Shown piece after piece: positions 54,026 through 62,179 of a stretch of DNA of 64,000 nt (position 1 is its first letter; the number at the start of each line of letters is the position of its first letter). A program made the position numbers and the translations under genes. The notes below the pieces were generated by a model. That model did not search any database. It was not told the origin of the DNA and saw nothing but the letters and a program-made list of their open reading frames with translations. Source of the stretch: Streptomyces sp. yr375 (GTDB lineage Bacteria > Actinomycetota > Actinomycetes > Streptomycetales > Streptomycetaceae); assembly GCF_900110755.1 (NCBI RefSeq), contig NZ_FOFF01000033.1, positions 31,720 to 95,719 of the forward strand. The letters run 5' to 3'.

Positions 54026-54114
54026 CCGGGTACCCACTGCGCGGCTGACCGGTGCCCACTGCGCGGGCGGCCGGTACCCATTCGGCGGGCGACCGTGCCC
54101 ACCGCGCGGACCCT
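54026..54114. repeat. Second tandem array, four 22-bp units
   Basis: Units like CCGGTACCCACTGCGCGGGC begin at 54026, 54049, 54071 and 54093 with about 22-bp spacing. They share GTACCC with the array just upstream, suggesting a common origin. The remaining 54115-54366 has no gene; a GCGCAT-rich stretch near 54175-54235 shows weak inverted repeats. Confidence 0.65.
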
Positions 54115-54366
54115 CGGTGCGCAGCGCCCCGGGGCCGCCTGCCCATGCCCGGCCGCCCGCCCGTCGGTAGAACTGCGCATCGCGGATGATCCAACCCCGC
54201 CTTCATCCTCCGTGCATCAACATGCGCATCAGCTACGGCGGTTCCGGAGCGTTCCGGGGCCGGGCACGGGCGATGTCCGGTTTTGCGGTGTCATCTCACC
54301 CGCGACTGCCGGATCCCTGGTCGTGCAGCGGTGCGCAGGCATCGCTGCGAAAGGAACAGAAACAAC

Positions 54367-55434
54367 ATGCGAAGAAGGAACGCGGCCCCGGCGGAGCCCT
54401 TGGAGTCCTCGGAGTCTCCGGAGTCCTCGCAGTCCCCGCTCTCCTCGCTCCCCTCGGTCCCGGCGAGCCGGTCGAGAAACGTCATTCCCGGGTTCATGAC
54501 CAAGCCCCGCACGGCCATGTCCATCCTGGCCGCCGTCATCCTGGCCCTGGTCGCCGCGCTGGTCGGACCCATGCCGGCGGCGCAGGCCGCCGGCATGGGT
54601 CCCACCTTCCGTATCGGCACCGACCACGGCAGCGACTATGTGAACTTCATCAACGCCCTGCGCGCGGCCGTCAACGACGGCGGCCGCACCGTGGTTCCGG
54701 GTGCGGGAACCTCCTACCAGGTCAACCACACCAACCCGAACCTGATGCCCGGCAGCCAGAACTGGCCCGCAGGGCGCAACCGCCACGACGGGTACGTGCA
54801 GGTCGACATCCAGATGTGGGGCAACTCCAACTTCGTGCGCCTGCAGTTGCGGCGGGCGGACCTTTACCTCATCGGCTGGTGGGACGGCAACAACGTCTAC
54901 CACTACATGGGCAACCGCAGCGTTCCGGACGAGGAGCGCGAGCGCATGGTGAACGGCCACTACTACAACGCCAAGGCCATCAGCCGTACCTCGTTCGACG
55001 AGAACTACGTCGGCATGCAGACCACCGCCAACGAGACCCGCTCGTACATGGCGATCAGCCGCGACACCATCAACAGCGCCGTCTGGTACCTGTGGGACGC
55101 CAACAACCAGCAGAACATGGCGCGCGGGGTGCTGCGGATGACCCAGTTCATCTCCGAGGCCGCCCGGCAGCGACCCCTGCGGGACGCCATCTCCCTGGTC
55201 ATGGGCAACAACAACGTCTACCGCATCGACCCGTCGTTCGTCGCGCAGGAGAACAACTGGGGCACCCTCAGCGGCCGCCTCAACTGGCTCCTGGGCTTCC
55301 CCGAGGGCCACCGCGACCCGCACCCCCTCAACGGGTACCGCATCGGCCCGTACGGCACCGCCGTGCTGATCGTCCTGTACACGGCGATCGACTACGCGCA
55401 CTGGATCCTCGCGACCTCGAAGGGCCGCAACTAG
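54367..55434 (+). CDS. Secreted ribosome-inactivating protein (ricin A/Shiga A-like rRNA N-glycosidase)
   Basis: A 355-residue protein with an RIP fold. Family features in order: YVNFINALRAAVND (N-terminal helix), LYLIGWWDGNNVYHY (Tyr167), ISRDTINSAVWYLW, FISEAARQRP (Glu264 and Arg267) and NNWGTLSGRLNWLL (Trp298). The spacings Tyr167-Glu264 (97), Glu264-Arg267 (3) and Arg267-Trp298 (31) equal those of ricin Y80, E177, R180 and W211, so it should depurinate the sarcin-ricin loop of rRNA. A 43-residue Ser/Glu/Pro-rich tail precedes a signal peptide (about 44-74, ending AQA). ATG 54367 follows AAAGGAA. It stands alone between the broken regulator and a truncated LamG gene; no immunity gene is visible. 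Confidence 0.88.
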   Translation: MRRRNAAPAEPLESSESPESSQSPLSSLPSVPASRSRNVIPGFMTKPRTAMSILAAVILALVAALVGPMPAAQAAGMGPTFRIGTDHGSDYVNFINALRAAVNDGGRTVVPGAGTSYQVNHTNPNLMPGSQNWPAGRNRHDGYVQVDIQMWGNSNFVRLQLRRADLYLIGWWDGNNVYHYMGNRSVPDEERERMVNGHYYNAKAISRTSFDENYVGMQTTANETRSYMAISRDTINSAVWYLWDANNQQNMARGVLRMTQFISEAARQRPLRDAISLVMGNNNVYRIDPSFVAQENNWGTLSGRLNWLLGFPEGHRDPHPLNGYRIGPYGTAVLIVLYTAIDYAHWILATSKGRN

Positions 55435-55501
55435 CCGCCTCCGGCTGCCACTTCGGTTCCCGTTACACAGAACTCAGACCAGAGCTCCGAAAGGAAAGAC
55501 G

Positions 55502-56335
55502 ATGCCAAGACGGCATACCGCAGACGTGGAGCGCGCGGCCGCTCCCCGTCCGACCCCGGCGAGACGACGCAGATCCGTCGCTCTCCTCGCCGGCCTCTCC
55601 CTGCTGGCGGTCGCCGGCGCGACGCTCGGCACCGCCGTGCCCGCGCAGGCCGACATCACCGACGGGCTGGTGCTGCGCTACAAGCTGGACGAGACCTCCG
55701 GCACGGTCGTGCACGACACCTCGGGCCAGGGCCACAACGGCACGGTCAACGGCACCGCCGCCTGGAAGGGCGCGGAGGGGCTGGGCTTCAACGGCACCAA
55801 CACCTACGTCAAGGTGCCCGACAACATCATGGCCGGGCTGAACTCGATCACCGTGGACTTCGACGTGTGGATCGACCCGACCATGGACAAGCCCTCCTTC
55901 CTGTACGGGTTCGGCAACTCCAGCGCAGGCAACGGCTACCTGTTCTCCACCGGCAACCAGTTCCGCGCCGGCATCACGTCCGCCGACTTCCACACCGAGC
56001 AGCAGACCCGGCCGGGCACCTCGTACCAACTGGCGCGCGGCATGTGGAAGCACGTCAGCTACACCCAGACCGGCACCACCGGCGTGCTCTACGAGAACGG
56101 CGTGGAGAAGGCCCGCAACACCAACGTGACCATCACCCCCGCCTCGATCGGCAACCGGACGACGGCCGCGGACTACATCGGCCGCTCCCTGTACGCTGCT
56201 CAGCCGGACACCCTCCTTTCCTTCCCGCCCTTTTCTCATGGCGTTTTTCGACTTTGCCATCTCTTTACAACCTGTTCCTCCGCTGCCTCGTCTCTCCCCC
56301 TGATCCGTCAACGGACCGATGAAAGAGAGCGATTC
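55502..56335 (+). pseudogene. Truncated secreted LamG-domain protein, 3' end lost
   Basis: The first 50 residues are a signal peptide ending AQA (VALLAGLSLLAVAGATLGTA). Then comes a concanavalin A/LamG domain (ITDGLVLRYKLDETSGTVVH, GLGFNGTNTYVKVPDN, RGMWKHVSYTQTGTTGVLYE, DYIGRSLYAA). Such domains sit at the N-terminus of large secreted glycosidases or xylosidases. At residue about 233 (near 56200) homology stops abruptly and the frame runs through about 135 AT-richer bases into the next gene, whose own ATG is at 56336. Most likely a deletion removed the rest of this gene and joined the remnant to the next promoter region. Confidence 0.75.
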
Positions 56336-56716
56336 ATGCGACTCATATCCCGAACGGGCCTCGCCGCCCTGGCAGTTGCCGGAGCCGCCCTGATGGCGGG
56401 CGCCACCCCCGCCCTCGCCGACGGGACGCCGACCAGCATGCCCAGCGTCGCCCCAACGGCGGACCCGGGCACGGACGTCACCCCGAGCGCCACGAGCCCG
56501 GCCCCGGCCCCGACTCCGGCCACGGACGCCGACACCGGCCCGACCGTCGCCCCGAGCCAGGTCGCCGCCGTGCCGAGGGGCGGGGCCGACACCGGCGTCG
56601 CGGAGCCGTCCGACAACAACAACGGCGCGGTGCTCGGCGGCGGCGCGGTCGCGGCCTTCGCGGCGGCCGGCACCGTCTTCTACGTCGTACGCCGCCGGAG
56701 GGCGACCGGCGCATGA
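56336..56716 (+). CDS. Small secreted surface protein, likely class F sortase substrate
   Basis: A 126-residue precursor: signal peptide RLISRTGLAALAVAGAALMA ending ALA, then a Pro/Thr/Ala/Ser-rich stalk (residues 29-85), a GGADTG motif near residue 83, a membrane helix (GAVLGGGAVAAFAAAGTVFY) and the basic tail VVRRRRATGA. The plan is that of a sorting signal, though GGADTG is not the classical LPxTG. The ATG overlap (ATGA) with the class F sortase that follows supports the pair being enzyme and substrate. ATG 56336 follows GAAAGAGAG. The frame is also continuous with the LamG remnant upstream, but this start fits its own signal peptide. Confidence 0.72.
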   Translation: MRLISRTGLAALAVAGAALMAGATPALADGTPTSMPSVAPTADPGTDVTPSATSPAPAPTPATDADTGPTVAPSQVAAVPRGGADTGVAEPSDNNNGAVLGGGAVAAFAAAGTVFYVVRRRRATGA

Positions 56717-57378
56717 GCCCGCTCTCCAGGCGCGCCGTGGCCCTCTCGGCCCTCGCGGTGCTGCTGCTCACGGGCTGCGCCGACAACGCGGCCGACCAGA
56801 CCCGCCCGGCCGACCCGGTAGTCACGTCCTCGGCCCCCGCCGCCTCTTCGGCCCCCGCCGCCCAGACGGTGCGCCCCCTCGCGCGGTCGGTGCCGGTCGG
56901 GCTGCGGATCCCGGCCATCGGGGTCGACACCCCGGTCATGCGGCTGGGGCTGGCCGCCGACGGCACCGTGCAGGTGCCGCCCGTCGAGCGGCACGACCGG
57001 GCGGGGTGGTACGACCAGTCGCCGACCCCGGGCCAGACCGGGCCGTCGGTGCTCCTCGCCCACGTGACGGTCGGCCGGTACGGCGACGGCGTCTTCCGGC
57101 ACCTCGACCGGCTGCGCCGGGGCGACCGGATCACGGCACGCCTGGAGAACGGCACGACGGCCGAGTTCGCCGTCACCGACGTGACGACCGTCGACAAGGA
57201 CGCGTTCCCGACCGAGAAGGTCTACGGGAACGTGGACCGGCCGGAACTGCGTCTCATCACGTGCGGCGGACCCCGTACCGGCGACGGATACCGCGACAAC
57301 GTGATCGTCTTCGCCGCGCTCAGCACCGGTTCGGGCACCGGGTCCGGTGCCGCATCGAGTTCCGCGGGAGAACGTTGA
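56713..57378 (+). CDS. Class F sortase, lipoprotein-type
   Basis: A 221-residue sortase. Signal with lipobox LLTGC (Cys22) anchors it outside; the catalytic domain has His117 in LLAHVTVG, Cys184 in LITCGGPRTG and Arg194 in YRDNVIVFA, the complete triad. The short N-terminal stretch and beta-barrel are as in class F enzymes of Actinobacteria. ATG 56713 overlaps the substrate-like gene, and the stop TGA overlaps the TTG of the next gene, so all are one operon. Confidence 0.9.
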   Translation: MSPLSRRAVALSALAVLLLTGCADNAADQTRPADPVVTSSAPAASSAPAAQTVRPLARSVPVGLRIPAIGVDTPVMRLGLAADGTVQVPPVERHDRAGWYDQSPTPGQTGPSVLLAHVTVGRYGDGVFRHLDRLRRGDRITARLENGTTAEFAVTDVTTVDKDAFPTEKVYGNVDRPELRLITCGGPRTGDGYRDNVIVFAALSTGSGTGSGAASSSAGER

Positions 57379-57872
57379 AACGGTCACGCACGCGCGAGAG
57401 GGCGGCGTCCGAACTGTTCGCCGCCCTCTACCCGCGTCTCGCCGGCTGGTGCCGCCGTCTCGTCGACGACGACGAGACGGCGCACGAGATCGCCTCGGAG
57501 GCGTTCACCCGCCTCTGGGCCCGCTGGACGACCGTGGCGGAGCCGCAGGGCTTCCTCTTCGTCACCGCCGCCAACCTGGTCCGCGACCACTGGCGCAAGC
57601 TCGAACGGGAGCGCCGGGCCGTGCGCCGGGCCACCGTCGAGGCCGCCGTCGCCCCGCCCGCCGAGAACGCCGACCCCTCGGTGCGGATGCTCGTACAGTC
57701 GCTGCCCGACCGGCTGCGCGTGCCGATCCTGCTGCACTACTACGCTGACATGCCGATCAGGGAGGTGTCCGTGCTGACCGGGCGCAAGGAAGGAACCGTC
57801 AAGGCCGACCTGCACGCGGCTCGCGAGATGCTCCGCGCCCAACTGAGGAGAAGCCTTGATCACACCCGCTGA
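57375..57872 (+). CDS. ECF-type RNA polymerase sigma factor
   Basis: A 165-residue sigma-70 family ECF factor, with region 2 (SELFAALYPRLAGWCRRLVD, then AHEIASEAFTRLWARW) and region 4 (PILLHYYADMPIREVSVLTG, KEGTVKADLHAAREMLRAQL). The TTG start at 57375 has GGGAG at 57365-57369 and overlaps the sortase stop (TTGA). It likely controls this sortase operon in response to cell-envelope signals. The following membrane protein is the natural candidate for its anti-sigma partner. Confidence 0.88.
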   Translation: MKRSRTRERAASELFAALYPRLAGWCRRLVDDDETAHEIASEAFTRLWARWTTVAEPQGFLFVTAANLVRDHWRKLERERRAVRRATVEAAVAPPAENADPSVRMLVQSLPDRLRVPILLHYYADMPIREVSVLTGRKEGTVKADLHAAREMLRAQLRRSLDHTR

Positions 57873-58380
57873 CGACTTCGACGACGGCGGCCCGGACCTC
57901 GACCCGGACGACCCGCTCACCGTCGTCCTGCGGCCCGCCGCCGGCCACCTCGGCCCGCCGCCCGGCCGCTACGAGGAGATCCGCCGCGGCGCGGCCCGCC
58001 GCCGGCGCGTACGCGTCGCGGCCGGGGTCGGCGCGACCTGCGCCGTCGCCGCGCTCGCCGTCCTGCTGCCGCTGCGCCTGATGTCGCCCGACGTTCCCGC
58101 GGGCCCGGCGGTCCCGCTCGCCCCGCCGCCGGTCAGCGGCCCGTCGACGCTGCCCGCGCCCACGCCCACGCCCTCGGGCGCCGTCGACGCCTCCCCGTGG
58201 GACGACCCCACGCAGGACCCTTCGCAGGGGGTGGACACCCCCGCCCCGGACGCCGGTCCCTCGACTGCCCCCACCGGCACCGTTGCCCCCACCCCCGCGG
58301 GCACCTCCGGCGGGGAGCCGACGCAGAGCGGGCTGGACTCGGCCTCGCCCGAGCCGAGTACGCCGTCGGCCGGGCAGTGA
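57856..58380 (+). CDS. Single-pass membrane protein, candidate anti-sigma partner
   Basis: A 174-residue protein with an acidic cytoplasmic N-terminus (DDFDDGGPDLDPDDP), a basic patch (RRGAARRRRVR) and one membrane helix (about residues 53-75, ATCAVAALAVLLPLRL). The outer part is Pro/Thr/Ser-rich and disordered. TTG 57856 has GAGGAG upstream and overlaps the sigma gene by 17 bases. It lacks the HxxxCxxC zinc motif of the usual anti-sigma factors, so its role is inferred from position only. Confidence 0.65.
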   Translation: MITPADDFDDGGPDLDPDDPLTVVLRPAAGHLGPPPGRYEEIRRGAARRRRVRVAAGVGATCAVAALAVLLPLRLMSPDVPAGPAVPLAPPPVSGPSTLPAPTPTPSGAVDASPWDDPTQDPSQGVDTPAPDAGPSTAPTGTVAPTPAGTSGGEPTQSGLDSASPEPSTPSAGQ

Positions 58381-58485
58381 AGTCCCTTACCGCGAAAAGT
58401 GTTATCCCGGAGCCGTCCGGGCCGTCCCCTCGGGTGTGATCTCGGACATTGCCAACAACGGGGGGTCGGCTGAGAGGGTGCGGGC

Positions 58486-60207
58486 ATGAGGACGTACGTC
58501 GACGCGGAGGCCGCCCGGCACTGGCGGGCCACCGTCGCCGAAGCGCAGGCCGGTGACCGGCAGGCGCTGGACGAGCTGGTCGCGGGCTGGCTGCCGCTGG
58601 TGTACAACGTTGTCGGCCGTGCCCTGAACGGCCACGCCGACGTCGACGACGTCGTGCAGGAGACCATGCTGCGCGCCGTCGACAACCTCGGCTCGCTGCG
58701 CGACCCCGACAGTTTCCGCTCCTGGCTGGTCGCGATCGCCATGCGGCAGATCCGGGACCGCGCCCGGCGCCGGACGACCCAGCGCCTCGACGAGAGCGTG
58801 CCGCAGGACGACGCCGCCGACTTCGCCGAACTCACCGTGCTGCGGCTCCAGTTGGAGGGCCAACGGCGGGAGGTCGCGGAGGCCGTGCGCTGGCTGGACG
58901 ACGAGGACCGGCAACTGCTGTCCCTGTGGTGGCTGGAGGTCGCGGGCGAACTCACCCGGCGTGAACTGGCCGCCGCCGTCGGCATCAGCAGGCAGCACGC
59001 CGCCGTGCGCGTCCAGCGGGTGAAGGAGCGGCTGGAGGTCTCCCGGGGCATCGTGCGCGCCCTCGACGGCGCCTGCCCCGACCTGCGCGACCTGACCGCC
59101 CGCTGGAGCGGCCGCCCCGACTCCGTGTGGCGCAAGCGGCTGGCCCGGCATGTGCGGGCCTGCGGCTACTGCGGCGACACCGGCGAGTCCGTCGTCCCGG
59201 CGGAACGGCTGCTCGTCGGGATCGCCCTGGTGCCGATCCCGGCCGGGTTCACGATCTCCCTGGCCCTCGGCGGCAAGACGGCCGCCGCGGCCGCCGGCAC
59301 CGCCTCCGCGAGCTGGTCCACGAAGGTGCTGGCCGCGCTGACCAAACCGGCCGTCGCGGTCACCGCCGGCGCGACCCTCGCCGCGGGCGGCGCCTACGTC
59401 GTCGTGAAGACCCCCGACGACCGGCCCCCGCAGGCGAGCGTCGTCCCGACGGCGGAGCGCACCGCCGCGACCACGCCCGCGCAGTCCGCCGCCTCCCCTT
59501 CCGCTGCCGCCTCTTCCGCCTCCCCATCCGCCTCGCCGTCCTCGTCCTCCTCGCCGTCGGCGAGCGGGTCGTCGGCGGGCCGGTACGGCAGTGTCGTCGA
59601 CGCCGTCGACAGCGCGCCCGGCCGCGGCGCGCGGCCCGCCGCCCTGCCGCAGCGGCCCGCGCCCGGCGTCACCAGCAGCGGCGGCGCGCACGCGACCATG
59701 AACCACCGCGGGGACAACGTGACGCTCAGCGGCCGGGGCTATGTCCTGGTGCGCTGGCAGATCTCGCCGCAGTACCGCGCCGGCGGCCTGGTCATGCCGA
59801 CCTGGACCGGCCTCAAGGGCAAGCTCTTCCACGTGGCCTCGGGCGGCGGCCGCCGCATGGACGACCCCGTCAACGGCGCCGACGCCGCCGCCACCGGCAT
59901 GGGCAGCGCGGCCACCGGCTACGCCGTCCTGCCGTCCGGCGCCCAGCAGATGTGGCAGAACGAGTACTTCTACCTCGCCGGCACCGTCACCCTCACGGTG
60001 AACGAGCGGGGCGCCGACTACGGCCTCAACGTCTTCCCGACCACCTGGGACGCCGTGGAGAAGGACCTCACGACCGGCCCCGACCAGGGCGCGACGCGCT
60101 ACGGCCTCGTCCGCGACACCGGCGACGACGACACCCCGGTCCCGCAGTACGTCACCCGCGCGACCCCGGCCGACCCGGCGACGGTGGCGCAGCGCTCACG
60201 GGTGTAG
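58486..60207 (+). CDS. ECF sigma factor fused to zinc-binding anti-sigma-like, membrane and external domains
   Basis: A 573-residue chain. Sigma region 2 is at about 27-96 (DVDDVVQETMLRAVDNL, SWLVAIAMRQIRDRA), region 4 at about 133-192 (VRWLDDEDRQLLSLWWLEVA, VGISRQHAAVRVQRVKERLE). It continues with H222-x3-C226-x2-C229, a ZAS-type anti-sigma zinc motif, then one or two hydrophobic segments (241-262 weak, 288-307), a Ser/Pro/Ala-rich stalk and a C-terminal beta-rich domain with SGRGYVLVRWQISPQYR and YLAGTVTLTVNERGADYGLN. So sigma, anti-sigma motif and sensor lie in one protein. It is separate from the sortase operon. Confidence 0.85.
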   Translation: MRTYVDAEAARHWRATVAEAQAGDRQALDELVAGWLPLVYNVVGRALNGHADVDDVVQETMLRAVDNLGSLRDPDSFRSWLVAIAMRQIRDRARRRTTQRLDESVPQDDAADFAELTVLRLQLEGQRREVAEAVRWLDDEDRQLLSLWWLEVAGELTRRELAAAVGISRQHAAVRVQRVKERLEVSRGIVRALDGACPDLRDLTARWSGRPDSVWRKRLARHVRACGYCGDTGESVVPAERLLVGIALVPIPAGFTISLALGGKTAAAAAGTASASWSTKVLAALTKPAVAVTAGATLAAGGAYVVVKTPDDRPPQASVVPTAERTAATTPAQSAASPSAAASSASPSASPSSSSSPSASGSSAGRYGSVVDAVDSAPGRGARPAALPQRPAPGVTSSGGAHATMNHRGDNVTLSGRGYVLVRWQISPQYRAGGLVMPTWTGLKGKLFHVASGGGRRMDDPVNGADAAATGMGSAATGYAVLPSGAQQMWQNEYFYLAGTVTLTVNERGADYGLNVFPTTWDAVEKDLTTGPDQGATRYGLVRDTGDDDTPVPQYVTRATPADPATVAQRSRV

Positions 60208-60888
60208 CAGGGCCGTCAGGACGTCGATGCGGTTGGTGGTGATGGAGTCGACGCCCAGGTCGACGAGGCGGCGCAGGGAGCGGCGGGTGTCGGGGGTCCA
60301 CACGGACAGCAGGTAGCCGTCGCGGTGGACGCGGGCGGCGAGGTCGCGGTCGACGAGGGAGAAGCGGTAGTTGAGCCAGCGCGGGCGCACCGCCGCGAGG
60401 AGGGCGGGGCGCGGGGGCGCCAGGCTGGTGCGGGTCAGGGCGATCTCGGCGGCCGGGTCGGCCGCGCGGACCGCGAGCATCTCGGTGGCGCCCGCGCAGT
60501 AGTAGGCGCGGTCGGCCGCCCCCGCCTCCCGTACGACGTCCACGATCCGGCGTGCCGTCCGGACGTCCCGGGTGCCCGGCAGGTCCAGCATCACCCGGTG
60601 GCCGTCGGTCGCGGCGAGCGCCTCCGCGAGGGTCGGCAGCGCGCCCGCCGTCAGCCCGCGCACCTCGGCGGCGGACAGCGACCGCAGCGGCCGGTCCAGC
60701 TCCCACAGCCGCTTCAGCGTCTCGTCGTGCAGCAGCACGGGCACGCCGTCGCGGGTGAGGCGGACGTCGAACTCGACGGCGTCCGCGCCCTGGTCGAGCG
60801 CGGAACGCAGCGAGTCGAGCGTGTTCTCACGGAAGCGGTACGGGTCGCCGCGATGGGCCACGGCAGTGAGCGTCTGCATGGGCCCCAT
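60196..60888 (-). CDS. Glycerophosphodiester phosphodiesterase
   Basis: A 230-residue GDPD-family enzyme cleaving glycerophosphodiesters to glycerol 3-phosphate and alcohol. Active-site motifs: AHRG (His12, Arg13), ENT, EFDVRLTRDG (Glu39, Asp41) and LLHDET with His54. The TIM-barrel continues with MLDLPG and WTPDTRRSL. ATG 60888 is used, although ATG 60879 is equally good. It follows the adenosine deaminase gene by 7 bases, so the two are co-transcribed, and overlaps the convergent sigma gene by 12 bases. Confidence 0.9.
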   Translation of the reverse strand: MGPMQTLTAVAHRGDPYRFRENTLDSLRSALDQGADAVEFDVRLTRDGVPVLLHDETLKRLWELDRPLRSLSAAEVRGLTAGALPTLAEALAATDGHRVMLDLPGTRDVRTARRIVDVVREAGAADRAYYCAGATEMLAVRAADPAAEIALTRTSLAPPRPALLAAVRPRWLNYRFSLVDRDLAARVHRDGYLLSVWTPDTRRSLRRLVDLGVDSITTNRIDVLTALLHP

Positions 60889-60895
60889 TGTGACG

Positions 60896-61987
60896 TCAGC
60901 GAGCAGGCCGCTCCGCTGCGGAGGCGTTCGTGTAGGTGTCGGTGTAGGCGTCGATCTCGTTGGTGATGCGGGTCTTGCCGGCCTCGTCCAGGAAGGACGC
61001 CTCGACGGCGTTCTTCGCGAGGTCGGCGACGCCGCGCTCGTCGAGGTCGAGGAGGCGGGCGGCGACGGCGTACTCGTTGTCGAGGTCGGTGCCGAACATC
61101 GGCGGGTCGTCGGAGTTGATCGTGACGAGGACGCCGGCCCGCACGAACTCCTTGATCGGGTGCTCGTCGAGGGTGCGGACCGCGCGGGTGGCGATGTTCG
61201 AGGTCGGGCACACCTCCAGGGCGATGCGGTGCTCGGCGAGGTGCGCGAGCAGCTTCTCGTCCTGCGCGGAGCTGGTGCCGTGCCCGATGCGTTCGGCGCG
61301 CAGATGGGCCAGCGCGTCCCACACCGTCTGCGGGCCGGTGGTCTCGCCGGCGTGCGGCACCGAGCGCAGCCCGGCGGCGATCGCCCGGTCGAAGTACGGC
61401 TTGAACTGCGGGCGCGGTACGCCGATCTCGGGGCCGCCGAGCCCGAACGAGACCAGCCCCTCGGGGCGGATCCGGTCGTCGGTGGCGAGCCGCGCCGTCT
61501 CCTCGGCGGCTTCGAGACCGGCCTCGCCGGGGATGTCGAAGCACCAGCGCAGCACGGTCCCGAACTCCGCCTCGGCCGCCTTGCGGGCGTCCTCGATCGC
61601 CTCCATGAAGGCGAGTTCGTCGATACCGCGCCGGGTGGAGGAGAACGGGGTGATGGTCAGCTCGGCGTACCGCACCTGCTGGCGGGCCAGGTCCCGGGCG
61701 ACCTCGTACGTCAGCAGCCGGACGTCCTCCGGGGTGCGGATCAGGTCGACGACGGACAGGTACACGTCGATGAAGTGGGCGAAGTCCGTGAACTGGAAGT
61801 AGTCGACCAGGGCCTCGGGGTCGGTGGGCACCTTGGAGTCGGGGTGCCGGGCGGCCAGCTCGGAGACGATGCGGGGGGAGGCGGAGCCGACGTGGTGGAC
61901 GTGCAGTTCGGCCTTGGGCAGCCCCGCGATGAAGGCGTGCAGGTCGCGGCCCACACCGGCTGCGGAGGCGTCGAGGCGGTCGGTCAT
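60896..61987 (-). CDS. add: Adenosine deaminase
   Basis: A 363-residue adenosine deaminase of the metal-dependent amidohydrolase superfamily, converting adenosine to inosine. Metal and catalytic residues: LHVHHVGS (His29, His31), PHAGETTGPQ, GHGTS and SDDPPMFGTDL. The unusual HVHHVG in place of HxHLDG is seen in actinobacterial members. ATG 61987 begins at TDRLDASAAG. It precedes the phosphodiesterase gene and is divergent from the repeat protein, so the 192-base gap holds both promoters. Confidence 0.93.
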   Translation of the reverse strand: MTDRLDASAAGVGRDLHAFIAGLPKAELHVHHVGSASPRIVSELAARHPDSKVPTDPEALVDYFQFTDFAHFIDVYLSVVDLIRTPEDVRLLTYEVARDLARQQVRYAELTITPFSSTRRGIDELAFMEAIEDARKAAEAEFGTVLRWCFDIPGEAGLEAAEETARLATDDRIRPEGLVSFGLGGPEIGVPRPQFKPYFDRAIAAGLRSVPHAGETTGPQTVWDALAHLRAERIGHGTSSAQDEKLLAHLAEHRIALEVCPTSNIATRAVRTLDEHPIKEFVRAGVLVTINSDDPPMFGTDLDNEYAVAARLLDLDERGVADLAKNAVEASFLDEAGKTRITNEIDAYTDTYTNASAAERPAR

Positions 61988-62179
61988 GGGGTCCTCCCCG
62001 GGACGGCGTCCCGGGTCGAGCGGGCCTGACGGGACGCGGGTGATCGGCTGATCGATGAGTCGGCATCATCGTAGGCGGAGGGCCCGGGAGACCGCCGCCC
62101 GCCTCGCCCCCCCGGGCCGTAGCATGACGCAAGGCCTGACAGAGAGTGACACCCAGCCAACAACAGAGGGGACCCACGC

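Noticed and set aside
52577..54037. 486-codon minus-strand open frame across the broken regulator
   Set aside because: Composition follows the reverse shadow of the LAL gene and the minisatellite; no domain is recognisable.
53870..54114. Repeats considered as a CRISPR array
   Set aside because: Units are contiguous with no unique spacers, and no cas genes are near.
55502..56716. One genuine 404-residue fusion protein of LamG and surface tail
   Set aside because: The joint has AT-rich non-coding character, a second ribosome site and a second full signal peptide, so two separate units are more likely.
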